Numbered from the stretch's first letter, positions 1 through 12,715 are shown. The stretch is DNA of 64,000 bases from Carnegiea gigantea (GCA_029747015.1 JAKOGI010000328.1:644566-708565), one strand, 5' to 3'. Notes: a model not told the origin generated them from the sequence alone. A program made the numbers and translations.

Positions 1-891
1 TTCAGACAGAAAATTAATGATCGTAGTGTTTTTTGAGTTGGGCAAATCAGACAAAATTTAAATACGGATCAAAATCGAACTCGGGCAATAAAAATATAAA
101 AAATATTATATATAAATATAAAATTTGGATAAAAAATTTATAAGCATATCGAATTTTTTTGAATTAAATAAATTCGGATATTCGAGTAGGATATTCGGGC
201 ATTTATGCTGGAAAGTAGCTGGAGAAGTGGACCAGAGGTAGCCCGTGCCACACGAGGACGACGAGGCGGGGTTGGCCAACTGGAGTTTCTCCGGCTGATT
301 CACGCCACGCAAAATGGCCCGCTTGCCCACGTGAGGCACATTAGCACACTCGCCATTTCCGTTCTTTTTAAAAAAAGCTTTTTCCCTTTTCTTAAGCCTT
401 ATTATTATTATTTGGTTTAAAATGACGCACGGCTCAAAAATGAGATCTGCGTGCGATGCAACGAGATCCTTAAAAGAAAGATAATTGGTCTAAATGGTCT
501 AACGATGATTACAAAAAGTTACAACCATAAAGTATGTAACCTGTTTGATTACTTGGTGCAGAAAGGATAACTAATAAACGAAGTAATTTAACTATCGTGA
601 ATGTAGCAACCGTTGCAAAGTGTGCCAATGCTAGTGCTAGTGACACTAAACTTGAAAAGTAAACGAGGACATCTTGACTCTTGAAATTGAATAGAGAATT
701 ATTGAGGGAATTGTTTGCTCAATTAGACATTGTGAAATTTATAGTAATATATACTATAATATTATTATATTTTCCAAATTATCGTTAAAAACGCCTCTTT
801 ATATGAATTGTAAGATATTTTAATTTTTCAATCTCCCCTCAATCAATTTTTAATGTACTAAATGTAAAAATGCTACTATATTTTTCATTCT

Positions 892-952
<61 letters not shown>

Positions 953-1034
953 ATAAGATCTTAATTAAATAATTAAAATTGAAGTCTTGAATATATTAGG
1001 TGTTAAGTTCAAGTCCTTATCTTTAGTTATATTA
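1..1034. other. AT-rich flank, no gene recognised
   Basis: No protein with a recognisable family is seen on either strand. Positions 205-360 form a short GC-richer island inside otherwise AT-rich DNA and could be an old repeat fragment. A TA microsatellite occupies 894-950. Confidence 0.5.
894..950. repeat. (TA)n microsatellite
   Basis: Uninterrupted TA dinucleotides for about 57 bp, roughly 85 bp outside the proposed left end of the Harbinger element. Confidence 0.95.
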
Positions 1035-1185
1035 GGCCATCTGCATCGCTTGGCCCAGGGGCCGAAAACTTTGCCCGCGGTCCAGTCCTCTTCCCTCATT
1101 GCCGGGCCACCCAGATCGACGGCGACGCCAGCCCTTATTCCCGGTCCACCCGCGAGCCCATTCTCTTTTTTTTTTAATTCCACGT

Positions 1186-1214
1186 CCCCCTAAAAACGAC
1201 ATCGTTTTAGGGGG
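1186..1214. repeat. Subterminal palindrome near left Harbinger end
   Basis: Arms CCCCCTAAAA and TTTTAGGGGG enclose a CGA-CA-TCG centre, with one extra A in the left arm. A second hairpin lies at about 1316-1338 (CTAGTCGTTT paired with AAACGGCTAG). Such subterminal palindromes are common near DNA transposon ends and may serve transposase binding; that role is inference. Confidence 0.7.
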
Positions 1215-1790
1215 CACGCTTTCTTCTTTTTTTTTTTTTTTTTTTGGGAGGCAAGCAGCGCCGTAGGGGAAGAAAAAAAGACAAAACCTGGGAAGGAAGA
1301 TATAGCCGTTGCAAAGCTAGTCGTTTTTAAACGGCTAGTTTATTTATTTTTTTTATTTTTGTTATTTAGCTCCGTAAATACCCAACTTTATTATGTGTAA
1401 TTTTACATTCAAAAAAACAGAAACATTTTCTCTCATATTTTTCATTAAGTTGTGAAGTGGTGGAGAAGATTGTGTTTAAATCAAGAGATAAAAAGAGAAG
1501 AAAGAAGTTTGGGATTTTGCAAGTATTTTTATTAGTTGAATTTTTTGAGTTGTTGTCAATTTAAGGTTATACAATTGTTTGCTTTCATATTTACATTTTT
1601 TATTTATGGCAAAGTTAATGATATATTTTAATTAAGTTATTGGCAATTTAAGTGTATACATTATTTGTGAAGTAAATTAATTTATGGTTAGTTATAGTAT
1701 AATTTAGCTCATATTCATGTTTAAATGTCTTTATGTGTAAATGTTTAAATGTTAGCTCATCTTTATGTTTAAATGTTTTAATGTTTAAAT

Positions 1791-2279
1791 TTATGGTTAA
1801 ATGTTTAATATGATGTATGAGTTACTTTCATTAATTTTAATATCATAGGAAATATTTTTAGATTGATATGAAAAATACTTCGCTTGGTTACATGTTTAAT
1901 AAATTTATTAGTGACATGTTAAGGACTTTGAAAAAAGATGAAAAAATATTGAAATGAAAAATGTATTTATCTTTAAATGTTTAAATGTTTAAATGGTAGC
2001 TCATATTTATGTTTAAATGTTTCAATCTTTTAATTTATGTTCAAGCGTGTAAATGTTAAAACTTATTTATGTTAGCATATTTATGTTTAAATGTTTGATA
2101 TGAAAAAAGAACGATATGAAAAAATTAGTTGTAACATGTTAGGAACTATGGATGTTAATAGTATTATGGTTAAATGTTTAATATGATGTATGAGTTACTT
2201 TCATTAATTTTAATATCATAGGAAATATTTTTAGATTGATATAAAAAATACTTCACTTGGTTAAATGTTTAATAAATTT
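1791..2279. repeat. Direct repeat pair (~116 bp) within ATGTTTAAA-rich DNA
   Basis: Positions 1791-1906 and 2164-2279 are near-identical, differing at a handful of sites. The DNA around them (about 1700-2480) is dominated by variants of ATGTTTAAATG, a degenerate short-period repeat. It lies in the non-coding part of the Harbinger element, upstream of its first gene. Confidence 0.85.
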
Positions 2280-2658
2280 GATATCATAGGAAAGATTTTT
2301 AGATTGATATGAAAAATTAGTTGTAACATTTATGTGTAAATGTGTAAATTAGTTAGCTCATATTTATGTGTAAATGTTTAAACTTATGTGTAAATGTTTA
2401 AATTTATGTGTAAATGTTTAAAATTATTTATGTTAGCTCATATTTATGTTTAAATATTTGATATGAAAAAAGCTTTGTATGAAAAATTTATTAGTAACAT
2501 GTTAGGAATTATGGTTATTATTAGTAATATGGTCATTACTAGAATAATCGTGAATAAAAATGTTAGAAAATTATGCAATTTATAACCCAAATAAAAATAT
2601 TCCATGTATGTAGATATCATTTGTGGCCATATGAATTCGAATCCCCCCCAATACTTTT

Positions 2659-3836
2659 ATGAGTTTACTTGATGGGAATGATGAAGTAGAGAATGTTGAG
2701 CGTAGTAACCCAAGTGTGCGTACTAATACCCACATGCAACCCCCACCATATCATACTCCACCAAACTATCTTACCACGCACATTATTACCACCCGCCTCA
2801 TTACCCGCTATCCCCACCTAATTACGCCTCGAGTGCAAGCAGCTCTACACCCTCATCAACACCAACTGGATCAATTGCAACCATAAGGCCACTTCAGACT
2901 AGTAATGATCCTACTAATAATGAGTTGGAAGGGGATGATGTAGAGAGGAATAGTGTAGGGGTCAAAAAATGATCAATGGAAGAGGATAGGCGGTTGATCA
3001 CTGCTTGGATTAACACAAGTACTGATCCTGTTACCGAAACCGACCAAAAGAAAACATCTTTTTGGGGTAAGGTAGCAACCAACTTTAACACACGTGCCCC
3101 AAAAGGAGCTATGCGGAGAACGGGGAAGACTTGCAATGCTCGTTGGAATTGAGATTACTCATTAGTGAACAAGTGGGTCGGAATCATGGATGAAATGGAA
3201 CGTAATAATGTGAGTGGGTCAAGTATAGAAGATATTATGAATCGTGCTCATGAGACGTTTCTTCAAAGGCTGGGGAGGAAATTTGATTTGGAGCATTGGT
3301 ACTATTTGCTTAAGGATCAACCCAAATGGAGAACATTTCGTGATACTCTAGATGGAGGATAGTCGAAACGACCAAAAGTCAATGAGATGGGAGGATATTC
3401 TAGCCCCTCTACCCCCGCTGATGAAGAGGTTGAAGTTAAAGTTGATGGAATTGTTCGCCCCATTAGGAGGAAAGCTGCAAAGAGAAAACTCCATCACAAT
3501 GCAAACAATGTTGTGGTTGATTTGGTGACTAATCACTTTTCTACAATGCGTTCCACAGCTAATGAAAAGGTCAAAATATTCCTTAACTTGGTAACCATAG
3601 TCGATAAGAAGGCAACTGCAGCTCAGGATGCAGTTCGCCTCAGAGATGAGGCTCAAAAACGCAAGGACATCAAGATAGAGTTGGAGTTGAGGAAGCAAGC
3701 CCTTAAGGAGAGGCAATATGACGACCAAATAATATTGATAGACCTTTCATCCTTGTCAGAAGAAGATGCTACTTACTTCAGAATGATGAAGGAAGAAATT
3801 AGACAGGAAAGAATGGAAAATCATCCCCAAAATTAG
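2659..3836 (+). pseudogene. Harbinger-associated Myb/SANT-like DNA-binding protein, broken
   Basis: This is the accessory protein of plant PIF/Harbinger elements, which binds the transposon ends and helps deliver the transposase; its family is often annotated as glutathione S-transferase T3-like or NAM-associated. The trihelix/SANT core is recognisable: EEDRRLITAWINTSTDPV, then FWGKVATNFN, then ARWN, followed by VNKWVGIMDE and a helical tail ending MENHPQN at 3834. The reading is interrupted by a TAA after the proline/histidine-rich N-terminus (about 2884), TGA where a Trp normally precedes the EED motif (about 2971), TGA in place of Arg after ARWN (about 3150), and TAG at 3361-3363. Frame changes are also needed. 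The C-terminal ORF from 3387 encodes a Lys/Glu-rich coiled-coil-like segment. It is clearly a relic. Confidence 0.8.
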
Positions 3837-4119
3837 TAGTCTATCATCCTCTAGCTATTTAGATGAACCTTTCTTATTTAAATTAGTGTACTTGCCTCTA
3901 GTTATGTTTTGTTACTTGTAACGAATAGTTTATGCAATGAACAGTTTATGTTTTTTCAGTTGTATCCATCTAAACTAGTTATGAAATGAAAGTTTATGTT
4001 TTGTTAATTGGAACCATTTGTGTTTAAATTATGTTTTGTTACTTCTTGTTCTTTCAATTTGTAATTTACTTATGTTCGTGTTCTTCTTAACTAATGAATA
4101 TGTACACAGGTGGTCAACA

Positions 4120-5521
4120 ATGGAAAGCAAGAATGCAAATTTGACACCTCTTGTACAAGATTCATCTTCCTCAGGCTCCTCGCACATGTCCTCCTCATCA
4201 TCATCGGATGGTTTAAGCTTCATATTAGAAGATTCCGATAAAGAGATTACGCCCATTGTAGAAGATTTACTTGATGATGAGACTGACAACCAAGATATGA
4301 CATTCTTTCTACAGGTTTTGCAAGCTGCACAAGATTTAAAACCTTCATCCTTTTTGCCTCGAGCGAAGAGAAGATTTATAAGGAGAGATCGACAAGAAGC
4401 GCATGAGCGCTTATTCAAAGACTACTTTGCAGAGGATTCCATTTACAATGAGCAATATTTTCGTCGAAGATTCAGAATGCGCAAGCATCTATTCATTCGT
4501 ACAATGGAGGCACTAGGAAATCATTCTCATTACTTTCAGTTGAAGTATGACGCAGTTGGAAACTGCGGGCTGACGCCACTGACCAAGTGCACCGCAGCTT
4601 TGAGGATGCTTGCTTACGGTATATCTGCCGATTGCATCGATGAATACTTGAAGAATGGTGAAAGCACATCACTGCGGTGCTTGAAAAAGTTTGCTAAAGG
4701 TGTCATTGCAATATTTGGAGCAGAGTATTTAAGGAAACCAACCCAAGCTGATGTTGATCGTCTATTTGTTGTAGGGAATGAGCGTGACTTTCCTGGTATG
4801 TTGAGAAGTATCGATTGTATGCATTGGGAGTGGAAAAATTGTCCGACAGCTTGGAAAGCAGCATTTGCTAAAAGGGTCTATAAGGTGCCGACAATCATTC
4901 TTGAGGCGGTTGTGTCATATGATATGTGGATATGGCATGCCTTCTTCGGAATGCCTGGAAGTATTAACGATATAAACATCCTTGACCGTTCTCCAGTGTT
5001 CGATGAGCTGTATCAAGATGGTGCTCCAAAATGCGAGTATATCGTCAATGGTCACGACTACAAAATCGGATACTTTCTATCGGGATGGTATTTATCCGAA
5101 ATAGGCGACTTTTGTGAAAACCATCCCCCTTCCGCAAGGTCCAAAGGCAAAACTATTTGCTCAACGTCAAGAGGCAGTTAGGAAAGATGTCCAACGAGCC
5201 TTTGGTGTGCTACAAGCTCGCTTTGCCATAGTTCGTGGCCCTGCTCGGTACATGAAGGAGAAAGTCATGTCGTTGATAATGAAAGCATGTGTAATACTCC
5301 ACAATATGATTGTTGAGGATAAGCGAGATTCATACGACCTTGCGTTCGATTATGAGCAAGTGGATGGTACTACCCCGGAGCCGACTGTTCGACGTAACGT
5401 TCATCCGTCCTATAAAACTTACTTACGTAGAACAATGGAAGTTCGAGACCCAGCAATGCATGCGCATCTCCAGACAGATTTGGTTGAAGAAATGTGGAAC
5501 CGACATAGAGGTAGGTCGTAA
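4120..5521 (+). pseudogene. HARBI1-like DDE transposase (nuclease), inactivated
   Basis: The start at 4120 follows a likely intron acceptor (TACACAG). A Ser/Asp-rich N-terminus leads into the PIF/Harbinger transposase core: LFKDYF, RRRFRMRKHLF, CTAALRMLAYG, then MLRSIDCMHW carrying the first catalytic Asp and GSINDINILDRS carrying the second. The family then has a segment resembling DGIYPKW. Here one extra G near 5084-5090 shifts the frame and the Trp codon of that segment reads TAG (about 5103). The remaining protein continues in the other frame to 5521 (FVKTIPLPQGPK ... HNMIVEDKRD). The third catalytic acid, normally Glu in VERAFGVLQ, reads Gln here (VQRAFGVLQ, about 5190-5215). With frameshift, stop and lost acid the enzyme should be inactive, although the sequence is otherwise well preserved. 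Confidence 0.88.
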
Positions 5522-6361
5522 ATGACATCTTGTAATGTAATTTTTAAGTTGAACTATTGTATTTGTATTATTAATTTTTTCATTGCAATATTGTACTGTT
5601 TTTTAAAATTTTATTGTAAACAGACATATTGTGCTCTTTTTTTTTTTAAATCAAGCTTTTATTATTTTATTATTTTATTTAAGTTTGATATCATACTCCA
5701 AAAAAAAAATCATTACTGTAGGTTAATTATTCAATTTTTGAAAAAATATCGTCATAAGTAATCTACAATTATACTCACAAATCTAAATCACTACTACCCA
5801 CATGAGTACTTCTATAAATTATAAATAATATATTCATGTGTGGTCTTTTATATTAAGTATAATATTGGACTTATAAAAAATAATTAATCATCCATTAAAA
5901 AAAATTAACCTTTCATTACAAAAAAACTAATTTATCTTCCAATACAAAAACAAAATAATTCATTATCCATTATACAACATAAAAGTGTAAAACCAAATAA
6001 TAGGTTTGTGGTGGGGTCTATAAGTATTATTGTATTGGGTGATCCAAGTTGGTAATCCATATGATATAAAGAAGAGAAAAAAATAAGATTATGAGATAAT
6101 GTAAAGGATATGGGCCCTATTTATGATCCAAACTTTTGGATCACCAATGTGGGTACTCTTAGGGTGCTGAAAAGCAAAATTGCCGAACATTCGGGCATTG
6201 GTTTTCAGTGTGCATCACCGATCACATCACAATTCTATGATACGTAGTGGAAGGACTCAAATCCAAATCAAATGACAGAGAGTTCCTAAGTGCGAGGAGA
6301 GAGAAAAAGCAAGCGTCAACATTGGAGAGCTAATCCTGTACATCCGTCCCCACAGGCACAG

Positions 6362-9300
6362 ATGGAGGTGAGAGCCAGAGCTCCGGGCAAGATCATACTT
6401 TCCGGCGAACACGCCGTCGTCCATGGCGCCACCGCCGTCGCTGCCTCCATCAATCTCCACACTACCGTCTCTCTCCTCTTCTCCTCCGGTCGACTCTCTC
6501 TCTCCCCCTCTCTTTTCATCAATGTCTCTATGCGTTTATTTTTTGTTGATCTCAATTTGATTCATATTCCGAGATTTTGCTAAACAGACTGTGATTCATG
6601 AATTATGCTCTTTTTCTTGACGAAAGTCTTCGTTTTTCTCTCGCTTCTGGTAATTTTGCGTTGTGTTTATATTCTGCTCTTGTTTTGGTTGAGAATGATC
6701 ATCGATTGAGCAATTCCGGGGAATGTGATAGGTTCTTCTAGATAATTTAGGATATTGTTTGGTTCTCGAGATCTGTTTGTGTGCTGTGAGATTGATTTCC
6801 TTGATTGCAATTCGCAAATGGTGGAGCTGTTATATGAGACAGTATAGAATTGACTTGAGGATACGATTTGATTGGGTTTCACTTTAGTCCAAATTCAAAA
6901 CAATGCCAATTGTAACTGTGCCGATCGAAAGGGATATATAGAGTATGCTTTGCAATCTGCTTTGAAAACCTACTGATGATTGCAGTGAACTTGTACTCAT
7001 TTTCTGAGGGTCTTCCCTCTTAAAGAACAGGTCTTTGAGGAATGTCTCATCACTTGCTCCAAACCAGTATCATTTTTTATGTGATAATAATATATTGTCA
7101 ATCTTCAATAAGTTGAAGTCAATGAAATTTTTCATGTTAGTGTCCTCTTTTGACACAGATAATGACAATATGCTTCAGCTTAACCTCAAGGACATGGCAC
7201 TAGAATTTTCCTGGCCAATTGGAAGAATTAAGGATACACTACCAGATTTTGATGCTCCCAGCCCTTCGACACCCAAATGTTGTTCAATAGAGTCACTTCG
7301 GGCCATAGCATCTCTAGTGAACGAGCTGAATATTCCTGAGGCGAAAATTGCACTGGCTTCTGGAGTTTCTGCCTTTCTCTGGCTATACACTGCCATCCAA
7401 GGGTAGGTCTTGGTTATCCTATCGCAATGCAAAATGTGCAGGCTGGGTGATTTTCATAGATTTCCTGATCGTAATCTATCTGGCCAGCTTCTTTTGGTTA
7501 GTTCACTATTGTAGTTGCCCATATACTATGCTCATTTTGGTGAATTTTATGCATTAGCTGTAGCTGTACTTAATTTTTCACCTAGTTAAGGCTACTACAA
7601 TTGCGCTCCCCCCCCCCCTTCCCCCCCTGCGGTGCAAACATCCTGTCTAGGTGGGATTTTGGGGTATGGGTTTGGATTTGCATTTGGATTGTCTTTCTGA
7701 CTTGCTATTTTGTTATATCAGGTACAAACCTGCTACAGTGACTGTGACATCTGAGCTTCCTCTTGGGTCAGGGTTGGGTTCATCTGCTGCATTTTGTGTC
7801 TCACTTTCAGGTGCCCTGCTTGCATTAACGGCAAGCGCTGGCCTTGATTACAGCAACCAGGGTTGGGCAACGTATGAGGAAACTGGGCTTGATCTGGTGA
7901 ATAAATGGGCCTTGGAAGGAGAAAAGATAATCCATGGCAAGCCATCTGGCATTGACAACACAGTGAGCACCTATGGTATGTTGTCCTCGGCTTAAAATAC
8001 TTCCTTCTCTTCTGTATTCAATGTTTAAGTGCTACATCATTTCTGGCATAAAATTTCTTGCACCCAATCCCTTTCCTCCTCCCGGCCCCTGTTGGAATCA
8101 TATTATCAGGTCATCATGAGTGTTGTATGTAGATGTGTACTTGCATCTAGTTTTGTGGAACAGTTTAATAGTGGCATTGAACTCAGTCTCAGGTTTACTA
8201 GGATCTCTTTTATATAAATCAGAAAGCCGTACTAGGATCACTGTGAACAGTGGACACTGTCCCACTGAATCAGGTTGAAACACATCTTGTAGCTCCCCTT
8301 CATGATATGTAGTTCAGACCTAGAAAGTTACATGAGATACACAAGTGTAGACATTTTAGGGAACTATTCATTCAAATATTTAAAGCATGATAATACAAAA
8401 GTTCTTGTCACTAAGTCTAGTCTAGCCTTGGCCAAATGCCATATGCTATTGCCTTCTTAGACAAACCCACAAAATTTTTTTTTCACAAAAAATCTTTCGT
8501 TGGGATGAATACTTTTGAAATGTATTTGAAAATAGAAGCCACTGTTTTTGGGCTGGATGGGGTCGGAAACCAATTGCTGGGCTACATTGTGCCTTAGAAA
8601 GTTGCTGACTATGCTTGGATGTATTGGCGCAAATTTGTGAAGTTACATCTTTGGGAATCATCCAGTTCATCATTATGTGCATCTATTGCTTTCCCCGGGG
8701 GGCCTTTTTTTCCTTAGCAGGTTTGTGTGGCTTTCTTGGTGCATTTAGACAAGTTAAACCAGACAAGAATCTTAATTATGATGCAGATGACCTATCAAAG
8801 TTTATGCTACAGGAAATATGATAAAGTTCAGATCAGGTGAACTATCGCGGGTCAAGTCAAATCTTCCACTAAGAATGCTTATAACGAATACTAGGGTAGG
8901 AAGGAATACAAAAGCACTAGTTGCTGGTGTTTCTGAGAGGAAACTCCGTCACCCTGATGCAATGGCTTCTGTTTTCGACGCTGTTGACTCCATCAGCAAG
9001 GAATTGTCTGCTATCATCCAAACACCAGCTAATGATGATATTTCAGTGACTGAGAGAGAAGAAAAGTTAGAGGAACTAATGGAAATGAACCAAGGTTTGC
9101 TTCAATGTATGGGTGTAAGCCATGCTTCAATAGAAACTGTTCTTCGAACAACACTCAAATACAAGTTATCGTCCAAGCTAACTGGAGCTGGTGGAGGAGG
9201 TTGTGTACTCACATTGCTTCCAACTCGTATCCTTTCTAACATTCCAACATGTTGCATTCCATAAGTAGTTCTCGTGTGCTATTTTCTTCAATTCTTTTGG

Positions 9301-9553
9301 TTTTAAGATATTTAAATCAACTCAAAAGAAAGACTTTTCTTGCCTAAAATCAAACAGTTTATGACCTGTAAGATTGCTTAGTTCAGCATCTCATACTTTG
9401 ATGTTGATTCCTTTGACTTAAAATTCAGTTCTATCAGGCATCGTGGTGGATAAAGTTATTGCAGAGCTAGAATCCTGTGGTTTCCAATGCTTCATTGCAG
9501 GAATAGGGGGAAATGGTGTGGAAGTATGCTTCAGTGGTGCTCCCTCTAGCTGA
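6362..9553 (+). CDS. MVK: Mevalonate kinase, intact, five exons
   Basis: The enzyme phosphorylates mevalonate with ATP to 5-phosphomevalonate in the cytosolic isoprenoid (sterol, sesquiterpene) pathway. Exons by splice sites and phase: 6362-6488, 7159-7402, 7722-7975, 8813-9226 and 9429-9553, giving 387 residues, the usual plant length. Every junction is GT-AG and in frame. GHMP-kinase landmarks are present: N-terminal RAPGKIILSGEHAVVHG (Lys10 and Glu16 correspond to known active-site residues), the ATP loop PLGSGLGSS at 137-145, catalytic Asp202 in KPSGIDNTVS, and the C-terminal glycine motif LTGAGGGGC at 331-339. An in-frame ATG exists at 6290, but the family begins MEV, so 6362 is chosen. 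No lesion is seen. The proposed Harbinger right end lies about 203 bp upstream, so the proximal promoter is short or includes transposon DNA. Confidence 0.96.
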
Positions 9554-10824
9554 GCACTCAACTCCCATAAGCCATAAGTCTTCGACTTTATGTTTTTTTA
9601 ATGTTTTTTTTATTTTTTTTTTTTGGGGGGGGGGGGGGGTGGGTGTGGTGGGAATGGTTCAGTCTTGGTCAGCAATTGTTCTATACTCTGTACCCTAGGA
9701 ATTTTATACATGAATGGTACCATCTTGAGTACCATATGGTTTTTGTTTATTGGACACACGGGTATAGCAAATTGTAGCCTTTGTTTCATGAGCCTGATTT
9801 AAGATCATCCCTAGTTTGTCGGGTTTCATACATTTGGGTTCTATTTGACAATTATTTGAGCAGTTGAAAACTGTTTTAATAGCAAATAGTCATGATCTTA
9901 ACCGTTAATAGATACTTACGCAGCCAAACAGTTAAAGAAAACTGACTTGAAGTTGATACGTTGAATATGCACACGAAACGACGTAGGAAAAATGGTTATG
10001 CTCTTTCATCGGTGAAAAGACGACTTGGTGAAAGGCACCTCGAAAAAGTAATTATTCTTTCGAGAACTATCTTTCTTCAATTTTGGTCAAAAAGTCTGCT
10101 CAATGTTTAACTCTAACTCCATCGTTTTTTGGTAAAATTGACTTATAGATATGTTGTTTTTAATTTATTATAAGTACTCCTAATTAATATTCACTAACTT
10201 TTAATATAATTTAGCAACTTTCAGTATTATTATATACTATTAAAAATATTTAATTATATTTTCTTTAAATATGTACAATATTTCAATAAAATTTAAATAT
10301 ATTTTATCACATTTTAACATGTTTCAGTAGCAAGTACTTATTATAAATTAAAAGAACATGTCCTACATTTCAAAAGAAATATGTCTTAAATTCTAAAAAT
10401 TCTTAAATTATAAAGATCCTTCTTCATAAGTTAAACGTCTAAAAATCCGCCAATACGGAGGAACACAATGCTATTTCACTCTCACCCGGAGTTTACCCTC
10501 ATTTTCATGTAGAATTATATTAGGACTAACCTTTAAACTCGTACTATGCATAGATCATTCTAAAATTTTAACTAAAATATATTTTAAAATATTATAATTA
10601 ATTTTATGATTTATTAAAAATACTAATATTTACATATCTGTAATTTATTCATTTTTTCTTATTTTTTTCTTAAAAAAAAGTAACTTTAAATCATATATAA
10701 TTTTTATTTATTTTTAAATAAAATTTTCATAAATATTTAAGAGAATCGTAGCGTTTAAATTTACTTCTATATATGATTGTATTGTTCTCGTTGGAATACG
10801 AAACATTTTTCTTTGACGAGCAGA
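9554..10824. other. 3' flank of mevalonate kinase, AT-rich intergenic
   Basis: It contains the likely 3' UTR and a T-run/G-run composite at 9613-9639. The rest is very AT-rich (10140-10780), with no coding signal that I recognise on either strand. Confidence 0.5.
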
Positions 10825-11478
10825 CTGTAAACACAAATTTCGAGACTGAAATAAATTAGACAAGAAATTCAGAAATAAATTAAATTTTTGTATTGATGTA
10901 GTGTGTAGGTATAATCTCTGTGTATTTGTTACAAGTAAACAAATAAAAGTCCTCTGATTCGATCTCCAATTTGTACTTGTGGGAGGGTCGGTTCACTTGT
11001 ATCTCGATCAAGTTGGTTGATTTGACTTTCTTTGAATGAACTTCAATGGATTTGATCTTGAGAGAGGGCCTAAGAGGCTTGATCTCAATCAAGACGAGCT
11101 TTCTTTGATCTTCGATGGTAGACGACACGTGCTTTGATTGTGCTTGTTGTCTTTCTTCAGAGAAATTGGCCCCTTGAGTCTTCAGAACGACTTCAGAGTG
11201 AATGAATCTTCCACTGCTGCATGTGCTGAGCCCCCCTCCAAAATGAGAGAGAATGACCTCTATTTATAGACTTTCACGTTTGGGTTTTGAGTCAAACTTT
11301 GGGCTTAAGCCCATATTTAGCAATTATCTTTTTATTTTAAATAAAGGAATAATTGCTATTTATTGTATCATTAATGACACACGGCAAATTATGATTGGCT
11401 AGAATTTGCTAGGTAATTTTATTGTTTTATTTTACACGTGGCATCCTGTGATTTGCTAGTAAATTTTTGCCTCCTACA
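10825..11478 (-). mobile_element. Possible LTR-like or transposon promoter sequence
   Basis: Read on the minus strand, TATAAATAGAGG (complement of 11259-11270) looks like a strong TATA box. It is followed by a leader with no clear gene. The plus-strand block begins TGTA at 10825 and ends TACA at 11478, as an LTR would. Outside 11478 the complement reads GAAGGGGCATC, which resembles a polypurine tract. No matching 5-bp target duplication and no second copy are seen, so this may be a truncated terminal repeat or an unrelated promoter-like repeat. No retroelement protein is present nearby. Confidence 0.3.
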
Positions 11479-12715
11479 GATGCCCCTTCGAGAGTTAGAC
11501 GCGCACACGAATTTTTGAGTGTTCGACGCGGCTGAGTCTCGAAAACTTAGAAGATACAAACTGTTGAAATTTCGACGATCCTTTTATTTTCCTCCTTTTG
11601 GACTGGTGTATGGTCCAACTACAAAAGAGTCAATATTTTAATGAAGTTGGGCTTGCTTTGTAGTTACCAGTCAATGATTTTTTTTTGGTTGTTTTGGCTA
11701 AAGGGTGCTGCACGCCTTTTTTGGTACCTTTATTGTCCTCAAGCAGAATTAGGGTAAATCAACAATGTTGAGGAGCATCTTTTTAATTTTAGCAAGGGTT
11801 TCTCAGGTCCTTAGATTAGGCAGTTACACACGCGACTCACCCTCATAGCCTCACCTCATTTGTAACATTCACCATCTCTCTCTCTGCTGCTCCCATTGCT
11901 CTGTTCCTCCTCTCCCTTTCTTCTCTTTTTTTTTTTGGTTGGGTCTCCATGGTCTTACAAAGAAGCAGAGGGAGGAAAGAGAAGCAAAGAGAGGTGAGGG
12001 GTGTACAGTTGCAATGCTAGGTGTTCTCTTCTTTTCCTTTTTCTTTTTTTTTTTTTTTTCCCCTTGAATCTCCATGGTTGTTGATGCATAGTGAGGGAGA
12101 AGATGTATGAATGCCAATTTTTCCACGGTGTTGGTCTGGGAACACCTCATCGCCATTTCTTTTTTTTCTTGTTTTTTTGGGGATCCTCAATGGCTGATTC
12201 TTGTGAAGCTCTGCGTGAATTGCCGTTAGGAAGTAACAATCAATGAGGGTCATGTTTCTCCAGGGTGTTGCTTTGAGAATACCCCATTGGCCCATTAGAA
12301 CTGCGCTTGTCGTTTTTTTTTTTTTCAATTGCCATGGATTCTCTATACTTGCGGTGCACACAGACTCTCCTTGTCTTCTATCTCTCCTTCTCAGGTTTGC
12401 ATAGAATGGAAAGAAGATCCTCTTGAAATATATTTCTTTCCAAAACTTTATGACGGTATATGGTTAGTGCTAGGATTTCTTGATGAAACTCTTGTATATA
12501 TTCTTATGCACCTAACTCATTAAAATCGCAATTCTTTCATCCCCTTCTTTTCCTGGCCGTCAGTGAGGCTCTGTTCTTCCATCTCTCTCTTTTTTTTTAT
12601 CCCCTTTTTTTTCGTGTGTGGATCAAATATTCGCAGTGTAGCATACTTCGAGCGCCAGACTGAAGAGATTATTCATGCCACTATTTGCACAAAGAGTGTG
12701 GGTGCCTATTATTAA
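11479..12715. other. Degenerate repeats with T-rich tracts, no gene
   Basis: Several T runs (11929, 12045, 12160, 12310) are each followed within about 20 bp by CTCCATGG-like or CCATGG-like text. GGTGTTG-(C/G)TTTGAGAATACC-like text recurs near 12128 and 12264. This suggests very diverged repeats with a period near 150 bp. No protein family is recognised. Confidence 0.4.

Larger units (their letters stand above)
1035..6158 (+). mobile_element. Decayed autonomous PIF/Harbinger DNA transposon
   Basis: The stretch holds the two proteins that define plant PIF/Harbinger elements, in the usual order on one strand: a Myb/SANT-like DNA-binding protein (2659-3836) and a HARBI1-like DDE nuclease (4120-5521). 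Candidate ends are GGCCATCTGCATCGCTTGGCC at 1035 and, on the complement, GAGTACCCACATTGGTGATCC ending at 6158. Each is flanked by TTA (1032-1034 and 6159-6161), the target duplication typical of the superfamily. The ends match each other only weakly (about half of aligned positions), so the borders are inferred. GC-rich subterminal hairpins (1186-1214 and 1316-1338) lie just inside the left end. Both genes carry stops or a frameshift, so the copy cannot move by itself. Confidence 0.7.

Noticed and set aside
205..420. Short open frames in the GC-richer island near the left edge
   Set aside because: No family similarity, both strands are open by composition, and no splice context.
6290..6361. 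In-frame upstream ATG of mevalonate kinase
   Set aside because: The family begins MEVRARAPGK-like at 6362, and the upstream residues have no counterpart.
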